The translations under genes and the position numbers were made by a program. The notes below the pieces were generated by a model that was not told where the DNA came from, ran no database searches, and saw only the letters and a program-made list of their open reading frames with translations. A DNA stretch of 64,000 nucleotides. Origin: Alteromonas sp. ASW11-130. Its GTDB lineage: Bacteria > Pseudomonadota > Gammaproteobacteria > Enterobacterales > Alteromonadaceae. Shown here one piece after another: positions 27,329-36,129 of the stretch; position 1 is the first letter of the stretch; every line of letters starts with the position of its first letter. The DNA lies in contig NZ_JAPFRE010000016.1 of NCBI RefSeq assembly GCF_026183735.1, forward strand, positions 1-64,000. Direction: 5' to 3'.

Positions 27329-29722
27329 ATGAGTAGAATTACAAAGATTGCGGCAATTATAGGTACGTTATTTCCTTTAAGTGTGGTGGCTCAGTCAATA
27401 GAAGGGACGATTAAAAACGCAGACGGTAATGCTGTAGCAGATGCCAACATCCGGGTCGAAGGCACTGATCTAGTAACCAAATCGGATAGCAATGGCTATT
27501 TCGTGTTGCCTCAAGTTTCAACCGGTATACAAGAGTTACATGTTACGGCAGCGGGTTTCGCCCATCACCATGCTGATATCGCAATAATTGGAACTCAGCG
27601 CAAGCAGCTTACCTTTACCCTTGAACGTTCGCCTATTGAAGTAATCGACGTTGTGGCTACTCCAGTCCATATGTCTGTAATGGAATCAGCCTCCCCCGTT
27701 AGTGTATTAGGGGGCGAGACGCTACGCAGACAACAATCAGCGACATTAGGCGATACCCTTGAAACATTGCCGGGAGTGCAGACTTCCTTTCACGCAAATG
27801 TTGCCAGTACACCCATAATCCGTGGTTTAAGTGGGCCCAGAGTAATGATTGCCCAAAACGGACTCGATGTCGGTGATGTATCCAGAGTAGGGCCAGATCA
27901 TGCGGTAGCGTCTGAGGCTTCTACCGCTCAACAAATTGAAGTACTTCGCGGCCCGGCCACGCTATTTTACGGAAGTGGTGCCATCGGGGGAGTGGTTAAT
28001 GTTGTAGATGGACGTGTTCCAACCGACAAAACCACGCGGGGCGAATGGTTGCTGGAAGGAGACTCAGTTAACAATCAAAAACTGGCTTCATTTAATGTAA
28101 CGACGGGAGTGGAGTCAATTGCGTTTTATGCAGACGGTTACTGGCGTGAATCTGACGATTATGAAACACCTATCGCGCCCGATCTGGATGATGTGAAAGA
28201 TGACGAACATAAATTTGTCGTTGAAAACAGTAATGAACAATCAGAGGGGGTCACCCTAGGAACCAGTTACTTGTTGGATAAAGGATTTATCGGTTTATCA
28301 GCGGAACAATTTAATCGTGAATACGGCATACCGGGTCATGGACATGACGACGAAGCAGAGGATGACCATGGTGAAGAAGAAAGAGTTTTTGCCGATTTAA
28401 CGCAAACCCGCGTGCAGATATTGGGTGAATTTGAGGTCAACGGTAATTGGCTAAAGCGGATTAACTTACGAAGCGGGTTTACCAATTACGAGCATTCGGA
28501 AATCGAGAATGGGGAAGTGGGGACAACCTTTAAAAGTGACACACAAGAATTAAAAGTTGATCTTATGCATAATCAGTTCGGCGAATGGAATGGAGGCGTC
28601 AGTTTCCACCTTAAAGCCAGTGATACTGCTGCGCTGGGGGAAGAAGCTTTTACACCACCTTCAACTGAAGAAACTATTGCGTTAGCCCTTATGGAAGAGC
28701 GGCATTTAGGGGCGTTTTTATTACAACTGGGTGGCAGAATTGAAAGGGTCACTTTGGATGCTGATAAGGTGTTGCTTCCGGAAGTCCAATTACATGGAAT
28801 CGATGAAAAAATGCATGAAACTGAACATGAAGAGGAATTGCACGATACGGCGAGTTTTGCTTTTAAGAAAGATTTCACACCTATATCCCTTTCAGCCGGA
28901 CTCGTCTGGGACTTCACTCCGGGTTATAACGTAGAACTTTCTGTTTCTCGTTCTGAGCGCGCTCCATCTACTGCTGAACTTCTATCTTTTGGCCCTCACA
29001 TAGCGTCGGGCAGTTATGAGATTGGCGCATTATTCCAAACACATGAAGATGAAGGCGAAACGCATATTGAGAGGTCTAGAGAAGATACAGAGCTTGAAGT
29101 GGCAAACAACATTGATTTAGCTTTGCGAAAAAAGCAAGGGCAAATCGGCTTTGTATTTAATGCGTTCTACAATCAAGTAGATAATTATTTTTATCAGTCA
29201 AATACGGGATTGTTCGCTGAAGGGGGGCATGAAGAAGGGGAAGAACATAGTATTGATGAGCATGCAGACGAACTTCCTGTGTTTATATTTAGAACCGATG
29301 ACGTTATTTTACACGGTTTCGAAGCGCAAATGGCGTGGCAGGCTACAGATACCTTTAAAACCACGATTTTTGCCGACTATGTTCGAGCGCGGCTTCAAGA
29401 CGGGGGCGACCTTCCACGAACCCCCCCATTACGTTTGGGGTCACAGTTTAGTTATCAAGACGAACAGTTTACTGCCCATTTGGATATTACCCGCTACGAG
29501 CAACAAGATAGGATCACATTGGAAGAAACGGTAACCGATGGTTATACCATGTTAGATGCCAGCATTTCATACAACATGCCATTAGGGGGTCAAGATGTTG
29601 TGGTATATCTGAAAGGAAGCAATTTGACTGATACAGAAGCGCGCGTTCATACGTCATTTCTGAAAGATGTCGCCCCGCGACCTGGACGAAGTATCGCACT
29701 GGGGATCCGAGGTTATTTCTAA
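27329..29722 (+). CDS. ZnuD-like TonB-dependent zinc receptor with His-rich loops
   Basis: The 797-residue outer-membrane protein has a signal peptide (1-21), a carboxypeptidase-regulatory-like beta domain (about 23-100), a TonB-box-like IEVIDVVAT (103-111), a plug (about 112-228: RGLSGPRVMIAQNG, DHAVASEAS, IEVLRGPATLFYGSGAIGG) and a 22-strand barrel ending in an aromatic C-terminus (GIRGYF). The plug sequence is of the ZnuD type. Three loop segments are rich in His, Asp and Glu: 336-351, 492-506 and 631-648, as expected for metal capture. Two Zur-like boxes precede the gene. Together these indicate uptake of zinc across the outer membrane under zinc limitation. Cobalt or another divalent metal is the alternative. 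Confidence 0.9.
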   Translation: MSRITKIAAIIGTLFPLSVVAQSIEGTIKNADGNAVADANIRVEGTDLVTKSDSNGYFVLPQVSTGIQELHVTAAGFAHHHADIAIIGTQRKQLTFTLERSPIEVIDVVATPVHMSVMESASPVSVLGGETLRRQQSATLGDTLETLPGVQTSFHANVASTPIIRGLSGPRVMIAQNGLDVGDVSRVGPDHAVASEASTAQQIEVLRGPATLFYGSGAIGGVVNVVDGRVPTDKTTRGEWLLEGDSVNNQKLASFNVTTGVESIAFYADGYWRESDDYETPIAPDLDDVKDDEHKFVVENSNEQSEGVTLGTSYLLDKGFIGLSAEQFNREYGIPGHGHDDEAEDDHGEEERVFADLTQTRVQILGEFEVNGNWLKRINLRSGFTNYEHSEIENGEVGTTFKSDTQELKVDLMHNQFGEWNGGVSFHLKASDTAALGEEAFTPPSTEETIALALMEERHLGAFLLQLGGRIERVTLDADKVLLPEVQLHGIDEKMHETEHEEELHDTASFAFKKDFTPISLSAGLVWDFTPGYNVELSVSRSERAPSTAELLSFGPHIASGSYEIGALFQTHEDEGETHIERSREDTELEVANNIDLALRKKQGQIGFVFNAFYNQVDNYFYQSNTGLFAEGGHEEGEEHSIDEHADELPVFIFRTDDVILHGFEAQMAWQATDTFKTTIFADYVRARLQDGGDLPRTPPLRLGSQFSYQDEQFTAHLDITRYEQQDRITLEETVTDGYTMLDASISYNMPLGGQDVVVYLKGSNLTDTEARVHTSFLKDVAPRPGRSIALGIRGYF

Positions 29723-30115
29723 TTTTTTGGCTAACGTTACCTAAAAAAATTCTAAACAATGAACAGGATTTTGATTTCGTTTAACCGAAACCGGTTTAAG
29801 TATCTCCCTGCTAACCGGTTACCGATTATTAATCGAATCAGGGTAGAGGCGAGCAGGTATAAGTGTGAGAACAAACCTGCCTAGCCATTCAAGGTGCGGT
29901 ATAGAGTTGTATGGCTACACTGATTGAGTGCGAACTGCCCATCATTTTGCTCATAACACGTTAAAGAAAACCAGTGATATTGAATTAGCATTAATTTCAA
30001 ACCGCATTGACAGGTTCAACATGTTTTAAACCGCGATGGAACCGTAACTGCATTTCTACCTCTCACCCGCAGCTCCTTTAATTGGGAACGCGGGTTTTTT
30101 ATGATTTCTTCATTG
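29723..30115. other. Intergenic region with two palindromes and an orphan terminator
   Basis: After the receptor gene there are two perfect 10-bp palindromes, AAACCGGTTT (29788-29797) and TAACCGGTTA (29812-29821), with centres 24 bp apart, like paired repressor sites. About 250 bp further on is a plus-strand terminator (30065-30100). No reading frame lies between, so a small RNA or a leftover transcription unit is possible. Confidence 0.45.
30065..30100 (+). terminator. Rho-independent terminator without an obvious adjacent gene
   Basis: ACCCGC (30065-30070) pairs with GCGGGT (30090-30095), with a few extra pairs inside the 19-nt loop, followed by a run of Ts. It is on the plus strand, 340 bp after the receptor stop and just before the end of the convergent membrane-protein gene. 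Confidence 0.8.
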
Positions 30116-30772
30116 TCAGGTATATTCAGGGTGGGCTGCGGTAGCGTATTCAGAATTTTTAAAATGGGTATGATAGACAAACGCTAATATTGCACTCATT
30201 ACCGTCATTTCACCACTTTCTTCAATCAATGCTACAATGCCGAAACCCCATGGTATTGCAGCATGTATCACATCCACGATAACGCCGAAGAAGCCCACGC
30301 CAGCTACGAGAAGAATCATCCAGTGAGACACCTTTTTTTCTTTAGCGGTAGCATGAAAATAAGCAAAGGCAAGCAAAGTAAACAAGGGACTAACCAATAG
30401 CGCAACTGCTAAAGGCTGGGCGACATCGCGAGGCTGCATGTTGAAAACAGATTTAAATTCAAAACTGGTAGCCAATATTTCTCCCGTTGTTTCATGCAGC
30501 TGGCCAGCGTCATCAATCAGTAGGAATATAAACAACGCTCCCCACGCAAAAAACATGAGAGAACGGGTTTTAAGTGCTGCAAAAAGAAAAATACCCGCTA
30601 TCATGCCTTCTTTAAAATACTGGTACATTTCCCCGTAGCCACCGTCGGTAGTGAGTAAAAGCTTAGTATTGTTAACTATATCCAGTTTGTTCAACACATG
30701 TACCGATATAAGTATCCCGTCGCCGATTAACATTAACACCAAAAATGCAAAGAATGTTTTAGTCAAATTCAT
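30116..30772 (-). CDS. Multi-pass membrane protein of unknown function
   Basis: Taking ATG 30772 gives 218 residues. It opens directly with a hydrophobic helix (MNLTKTFFAFLVLMLIGDG) and shows about six membrane helices with short loops. The frame stays open to ATG 30874, which has a weak AGG element before it, but the extra 34 residues are polar and not membrane-like. Acidic residues appear inside membrane segments (LIDDAGQLHETTGE). No family was recognised. It converges on the orphan terminator region. Confidence 0.7.
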   Translation of the reverse strand: MNLTKTFFAFLVLMLIGDGILISVHVLNKLDIVNNTKLLLTTDGGYGEMYQYFKEGMIAGIFLFAALKTRSLMFFAWGALFIFLLIDDAGQLHETTGEILATSFEFKSVFNMQPRDVAQPLAVALLVSPLFTLLAFAYFHATAKEKKVSHWMILLVAGVGFFGVIVDVIHAAIPWGFGIVALIEESGEMTVMSAILAFVYHTHFKNSEYATAAHPEYT

Positions 30773-31063
30773 TATAAAAATCTGTAAGTTTCTTATGGTG
30801 TATATTTCAGTATCGTCATAATTCCCTATTGGGATCAATGGCCGCGCTATAAAAACACTATATTTTGCAAGCATTACCTGTCGTTGGAGTAGGTAGAATG
30901 ACGATTTAAGCTATTTTTTAGAGAGCAACGCCTGATTCTAAAGCCTAACCGGATCTCGATAAATTACAACAGATTGAAAACTATAGTTAAACTAGTTTAG
31001 CCCAGATATGGATGTAGACTGGCGGCTTATCTTGTAAACATACTGGATGCTTTGGAGCCAAAA

Positions 31064-31327
31064 ATGGATGAAGGTATGGCGTTTGTTTTGATGATTCTTT
31101 TTGCAGTTGTTTTGCCTATAGTGGCTGTTGGCATATGAACTTCCCACAAGAAAGATATGGCAAAAATGAACATTCAATTAGGTAAGTCAGAAAAGCAAAA
31201 TATGCTTAATGAATTTGCAGCGGTCAAAAAAAGGCTGGAAGCATTAAAAGCCCTTGTTTCCGATAAGAAGTATCTACTAAACGAAGAGTTGGATAGCCTT
31301 AGCCGAAAAGATTCGCAGATAAGTTAA
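31064..31327 (+). pseudogene. Small PspB-like membrane/coiled-coil gene split by in-frame TGA
   Basis: ATG 31064 has a good ribosome site (GGAG, 6 nt spacing) and encodes MDEGMAFVLMILFAVVLPIV, one membrane helix, then TGA at 31136-31138. The same frame continues for 62 codons to TAA 31325-31327, with an amphipathic, charged helix (LGKSEKQNMLNEFAAVKKRL, then EALKALV) and the end ELDSLSRKD. A short N-terminal helix followed by a cytoplasmic coiled coil is the layout of PspB, a phage-shock membrane protein, though sequence similarity is only suggestive. The simplest reading is one gene of about 87 codons with a nonsense change, possibly Trp TGG to TGA. Two tiny independent genes, or a sequencing error, are alternatives. 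Confidence 0.6.
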
Positions 31328-31905
31328 TGTGCTTATGAACTCTTTCGCTCACGATCAGCGCCAAGAACGGTTGGGAGGTGTCGATGTTATTGGTCGCGCT
31401 TCAGCGACATGTTATTTTGCAGCTTTATAGGACCCCTAGTCTACTTTGCCTGAATTTCTTCCGCCCAATAGCAGCTACGCCGGATTCGATTACACTGGCC
31501 TCCTCGGCTGAGCATGCTATGGCTTAAATTTATTCCCTTTCCGATTTCCCTATCACCGAAAGTTTCGCGTAAGTAGGCTAGGGTCTGGTATTGTGGAGCC
31601 TCGTTCAACTGTTTGGACTTATGGTAATTCTTTCTATTTTTTTGGGGGGCGGCCATAGAATACCACCAACAGGCAGTTGCTCGATTGTCACCGCTTGAGC
31701 TTGAGTGGTGCACTTGCTATCTGAATTCGCGAGATTTACTTATTAATGCCTATTTCTAACGTTACAGTAGCTATTTTACCTAGCTAGTAATACAAGGGAT
31801 TAACTCAAAAAATTGACTAATTAAACATACTTTTAGATAGTATATTTATCGAAGAAGCATTTAAGAAAAAGTTAATATTAAAATTTCAATAGGATTTGAC
31901 TGTTT
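31328..31905. other. Intergenic accessory DNA
   Basis: Composition shifts to AT-rich towards the methyltransferase. A 90-codon minus frame at 31441-31713 has no recognisable features and was not accepted. The phrase ATTACACTGGCCTC near 31490 is shared with the gap at about 20525. Confidence 0.35.
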
Positions 31906-32670
31906 GTGGAAAATTTAGCTGAGCATTACAATTCGAGTTTTTATAAATCACATAATCAGGGAATGAGCGAATCAGCAAAAGTGATATTAGGTTTGCTTCA
32001 TGAAAAATTTAAACCCCAAAGTATTGTGGATGTGGGGTGTGGACAGGGAGCGTGGTTAGCGGCAGCGGAGTCCTTAGGTATTGAAAAATTGAAAGGATTT
32101 GATGGGGACTGGGTGAACCAACACGCGCTATTAAGTAATCGTATAGATTTTGAAGCCGCAAATTTCACTAAAGCAATCCCAACACATAATGAGCGGTATG
32201 AACTTTGTATTTCACTAGAAGTAGCTGAACATTTACCTAAAGAAAATGCTGAAAAATTTGTTGAATTTCTTTGTAGTTTATCTGATGTTGTGTTGTTTAG
32301 TGCAGCAATAAAACACCAGGGGGGAACGAATCATGTTAATGAGCAATGGCAATCTTATTGGGTAGCGCTATTTCAATCTAAAGGCTACGATTGTGTAGAT
32401 ATAATCAGAGGTGAAACATGGAATAATCCCTCTGTAGAGGTGTGGTATAAACAAAATACATTTCTGTTTATCAGATCAGATTCTCAATTAAAAGCATTAG
32501 ATGAGTCTAATGTTAAAAACAAGATTGTAGATGTTGTGCACCCATTAAGTTATGAAAGAAAAGTGAAAAGTAGAGAGCAACTACTTTCACAAATACGCAA
32601 TCCGTCTTTAAATTTTATAGTTGGTTGTATAAAGCGCTATATTAAAATTAAGTTAGGGATAGCAAGATAA
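31906..32670 (+). CDS. Class I SAM-dependent methyltransferase
   Basis: The 254-residue protein, read from GTG 31906 (AGGA 11 nt upstream), shows motif I VDVGCGQGAWL (about 41-51), an acidic end of strand 2 (GFDGDWV) and the post-motif LEVAEHLP. This places it among the UbiG/Methyltransf_11/23-like enzymes. The product is cytosolic and the acceptor unknown. Its codons are noticeably richer in A/T than neighbouring genes and it stands alone in gene-poor DNA, both consistent with horizontal acquisition. A glycan- or lipid-modifying role is only a guess from similar isolated genes. Confidence 0.85.
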   Translation: MENLAEHYNSSFYKSHNQGMSESAKVILGLLHEKFKPQSIVDVGCGQGAWLAAAESLGIEKLKGFDGDWVNQHALLSNRIDFEAANFTKAIPTHNERYELCISLEVAEHLPKENAEKFVEFLCSLSDVVLFSAAIKHQGGTNHVNEQWQSYWVALFQSKGYDCVDIIRGETWNNPSVEVWYKQNTFLFIRSDSQLKALDESNVKNKIVDVVHPLSYERKVKSREQLLSQIRNPSLNFIVGCIKRYIKIKLGIAR

Positions 32671-32672
32671 TA

Positions 32673-32726
32673 AAAAACAAAAACAAAAACAAAAACAAAA
32701 ACAAAAACAAAAATAAAAACAAAAAA
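32673..32726. repeat. Hexanucleotide tract (AAAAAC)n
   Basis: About nine near-perfect AAAAAC units, one with a T substitution, start immediately after the methyltransferase stop codon. Such tracts vary in copy number by slippage. It is outside the coding frame, so it could only affect transcript end or downstream expression. Confidence 0.92.
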
Positions 32727-33227
32727 TAATAAAATGGCTTAGATTTTAAAGGAAACTTTCAGTTTATGAAGGATTTAAGTTGTGCAAAGAGAAGGTTATT
32801 TTTTTCCTTAGATTAAATTGTTTAAATACCTATAAATAATATTTTATGGGTATTTAAATATAAACGATGAAAGTGATGATACCTCTCCTTACTTAAAAGA
32901 GCTTTATTTGCAGCGCCATCCACTTCTTATTTAGGTTCAATTACGCATTCATGTTTACCGTGATTGCTTCGCGTAGCAGATTAGTAAGGCCATGATATGA
33001 AACTGATTTGTGGCCAGGACATTGCAGTCATTTTCGGCCGCATTTTAGTTCAATACATGTCGACTTTTACGTTAGTATGATAGGCAGAATAATATAACAA
33101 ATCACAAAAAAGGGTTGGTAGTCATCTTAGGGAAAGGCCAGTTAAAACTTCATATACTGAAGATATCCCAGCCATTTCACATAGAAAAAGCCACTGCATA
33201 ATCGATTATTTTACCCAAGGACCAGTA
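32727..33227. other. AT-rich intergenic region
   Basis: No gene, terminator or RNA was recognised between the repeat tract and the TylF-like gene. Confidence 0.4.
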
Positions 33228-33926
33228 ATGAAAATCATTCAAAGAACCCTCCGCTTCATGCGAAGCATTAAGGATCACAGACTACACACCTACTATAGAC
33301 TTTTCAGCGACTATACAATGATCCCACCGACCAACTATGTCGCTAATTTAAAATTAGCCAATTCTGCAGCCTTGATTCCAGGAGCGGTGGTTGAGTGCGG
33401 TACGTGGAAAGGCGGAATGATAGCCGGGATAGCCAAGCTGCTTGGGAAAAATCGAGACTACTACCTCTTCGACAGCTTTGAGGGGCTGCCACCAGTAGAC
33501 CCTATCGATGGCCAAGCAGCAAAGCGATGGCAAGAAGATATCGATTCACCAGCTTACTTCGATAATTGTTCCGCAGCCGAAATTGAAGCCATAACCGCGA
33601 TGTCGTTGGCGGAAATCAATGACGCAAATGTGGTGAAAGGGTGGTTTGAGGATACGCTGCCACAGGCATCCTTTCCCAATGGCATCGCAATATTAAGAAT
33701 GGACGGAGACTGGTATAAATCAACTTATCAGATTCTTGACTCACTGTTCCCGCTTGTAAACGATAACGGGCTTATCATCATTGATGACTATTATACGTGG
33801 GATGGTTGCTCTAAGGCCGTGCATGATTACCTTTCAAAGTACCAGCGACCTGAACGGCTTTCCTCGTATGAAGGCGTTTGCTTTATACGGAAAAAAAAGG
33901 CCGAACAAGACAAATTAACTGAATGA
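33228..33926 (+). CDS. TylF/MycF-type O-methyltransferase
   Basis: The 232-residue protein shows the family layout: AVVECGTWKGGMIAGIA (SAM-binding loop), YYLFDSFEGLPPVD, the acidic pair IAILRMDGDWYKST, and IIIDDYYTWDGCSKAV with the metal-binding Asp-Asp. TylF/MycF enzymes are metal-dependent methyltransferases acting on sugar hydroxyls in antibiotics and polysaccharides. Here a surface glycan is a more likely target, since no antibiotic genes are present. It is isolated, without glycosyltransferases nearby. Confidence 0.9.
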   Translation: MKIIQRTLRFMRSIKDHRLHTYYRLFSDYTMIPPTNYVANLKLANSAALIPGAVVECGTWKGGMIAGIAKLLGKNRDYYLFDSFEGLPPVDPIDGQAAKRWQEDIDSPAYFDNCSAAEIEAITAMSLAEINDANVVKGWFEDTLPQASFPNGIAILRMDGDWYKSTYQILDSLFPLVNDNGLIIIDDYYTWDGCSKAVHDYLSKYQRPERLSSYEGVCFIRKKKAEQDKLTE

Positions 33927-34816
33927 TATTAAGTTTGATGGTAATTCGGGAATTGAAAACTAAGATAACATCTTTAAAAAAACCGCTGCGATCTAAAATA
34001 ATTCGCTACATTATTCACAGCGGGTTAAACCTTTGCTGACCATTGAAATTCTGGCGCAGATGCAAAAGGGCCATTTAGCGGAACGGGAGAAACACAACGA
34101 GACGCACGTCATAGTAGAGATGAAAGAGGGTACACCCGCGACTCCATAGCTGGATACGCAGTCTATCTTCTTCCTTTCAGTCACGCCCGCTGAAATAGGG
34201 CATTTTTTATGTTTTTGTAGCTGCGTTAAGCTTATCACTTATTAAGAACGGCAGAAAAGTAAGCAGCTGTACCGTATTTACCGCTTTAATAATAAGCTTT
34301 TCTCGTCTCCAAGCGGAACTTCTCTTGTATACGTCTATTTTTTAATCGACTTCTTCAAGATACGAATCCTTGTCGTGTACTGATACAGCTTGGAGCCGCT
34401 GCTGTTCGGATGAAGCAAGCTTTAGTCTGCTTGATTGCGGGGCCGAATAGACAAATTGTTTCGGAAAGATTTTAGCCGAAGCCTGTCTGATAGATTAGTC
34501 CGTTATCGAAGGTTAACATCTCTGTGGCTGTTCCAGTCGGCAATTTCTGCTTTGAAATAAGGCAAGGCGAAATTTATGAGCTAGATACGTAGATTTCTAA
34601 TTTAACGAGGGTAAAAATACGGTATAAGGTAAAACCGCCCATTAACACGTTTCCTGCGTAAACCAGCCGCCTCTTCTCAAATAATATAAATTACACTAAA
34701 CCCTCTATACTGAATTGAACAACAGTGTTGTAGAACTATCCGATAAGGTTTTTGACTCATAACCAAAACCATGCAGTTAAACTATTAAGATATTGAACAG
34801 GACAAAGGAACGCATC
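33927..34816. other. Long intergenic region, possible gene remnant
   Basis: A start-less plus frame ending at about 34146 (ILAQMQKGHLAEREKHNETH) reads like a real protein end, but no family could be named. The rest, to the DUF2254 gene, shows no gene or RNA. Confidence 0.3.
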
Positions 34817-36118
34817 ATGACCTCATTCGTCTCGTTAGATCGTCTTCGTTTTTGGTGCAATCGACTTGGTGAACAGCTTTGGGTGCGGCCTTTGGCGGTG
34901 TGCTTAATCTCTGTTACTGTGGTGTTTACGGCCAAAATCATAGATGGCTCTGATTATGCGATCCTTGCACCTGAAGTTGCACAGGACTCGGTTGAAAATT
35001 TGCTCTCCCTATTGGCGGCTAGCATGCTGGTTATTGCCACCTTTTCGGTGGCATCTATGGTATCTGCCTATGCCGCAGCAAGCAGCTCAGCGACCCCTCG
35101 CTCCTTCACACTTGTATTGGCGGATGACGTCTCACAAAATGCGCTTTCGACCTTTGTCGGTGCGTTTATTTTTAGTGTGGTCGCGTTAACAGCGGTAAAG
35201 AACGCTTTTTATGGAAAAGCAGGTCTATTCGTCCTTTTCATTCTAACAATAATTGTTTTTGCGATGGTCATAGTAACGTTTGTACGCTGGGTAGACACCA
35301 TTGCGCGATTGGGGCGAATCGGCTCGACGATTGAAAAGGTTGAGAGGGCGACTGAGATCGCGCTTAAAAGAAGGCAAGATAAACCGACCCTGGGAGGAAT
35401 ATCAATATCTAGCTCTCCTAGGCCAGGCACTGCCGTATATGCATCGAAAATTGGTTATGTGCAGCATATCGACATGGCAACAATTCAGCGTTGGGCAGAG
35501 GATGTTGACGCTCAGGTTGTCATATCAGCGTTACCAGGAGCCTTTGCTTCGCCCAATCAGGCGTTGGCATACGTTAGCATTTCATCAGAAGCACTGCATA
35601 AAGCTGGCAGCGATAGCCTGATCAACTCATTCCGAATTGGCCGCGACCGAACCTTCGAAGATGATCCTCGATTTGGTCTGATCGCATTGTCCGAAATTGC
35701 GGCTCGAGCGCTTTCCCCTGCAGTCAACGATCCAGGTACAGCAATAAAAGTGATTGGAACATTAGTACGTTTGATTACTTCTTTTAATGAGCAAGCGCAA
35801 GCAGAGAATCAAAACGAAGTTGAATATGACAGAGTAGCGGTACCAAAGATCGCAATACCTGATATGTTTGACGATGCTTTTATGCCCATAGCCCGAGATG
35901 GCGCAGGGGCGGTAGAGGTAGGTGTTCGTTTACAAAAGGCTCTGAGCGCCCTTGAATCACTTAACAATGATGAAATTCGTAAAGCCGCTAGCTATCACAA
36001 GGTGTTAGCGCTAAAGAGAGCATCTAAAGTACTCGATGTAGAAGAGGACTTAGTTGCCGTTAAAGATGCTGCACACAATGTTAGACCCTCAATAAAACAG
36101 CTTAAAAATAAAACATAA
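34817..36118 (+). CDS. DUF2254 membrane protein
   Basis: ATG 34817 follows AAGGAA at 5-6 nt, making it a better start than the TTG eight codons upstream; the product is 433 residues. It has four membrane helices: two in about 20-80 and two in about 110-160 (FVGAFIFSVVALTAV, AGLFVLFILTIIVFAM). A cytoplasmic C-terminal half contains VDTIARLGRIGSTIEKVERA and GLIALSEIAARALSPAVNDP, the hallmark of DUF2254. Function is unknown. Some members are suspected membrane regulators. The decayed endonuclease-family gene begins 12 bp after its stop, so the two were once an operon. Confidence 0.9.
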   Translation: MTSFVSLDRLRFWCNRLGEQLWVRPLAVCLISVTVVFTAKIIDGSDYAILAPEVAQDSVENLLSLLAASMLVIATFSVASMVSAYAAASSSATPRSFTLVLADDVSQNALSTFVGAFIFSVVALTAVKNAFYGKAGLFVLFILTIIVFAMVIVTFVRWVDTIARLGRIGSTIEKVERATEIALKRRQDKPTLGGISISSSPRPGTAVYASKIGYVQHIDMATIQRWAEDVDAQVVISALPGAFASPNQALAYVSISSEALHKAGSDSLINSFRIGRDRTFEDDPRFGLIALSEIAARALSPAVNDPGTAIKVIGTLVRLITSFNEQAQAENQNEVEYDRVAVPKIAIPDMFDDAFMPIARDGAGAVEVGVRLQKALSALESLNNDEIRKAASYHKVLALKRASKVLDVEEDLVAVKDAAHNVRPSIKQLKNKT

Positions 36119-36129
36119 TAGGCCTTAAC

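Noticed and set aside
31441-31713. A 90-codon minus-strand frame in accessory DNA
   Set aside because: No domain, signal or ribosome site; composition looks random.
32673-32726. CRISPR-like repeat
   Set aside because: Units are 6 bp with no spacers; it is a microsatellite.
34011-34238. A 75-codon minus frame and a start-less plus frame in the same place
   Set aside because: The plus frame reads more like protein but has no start and no known family, so neither is called.
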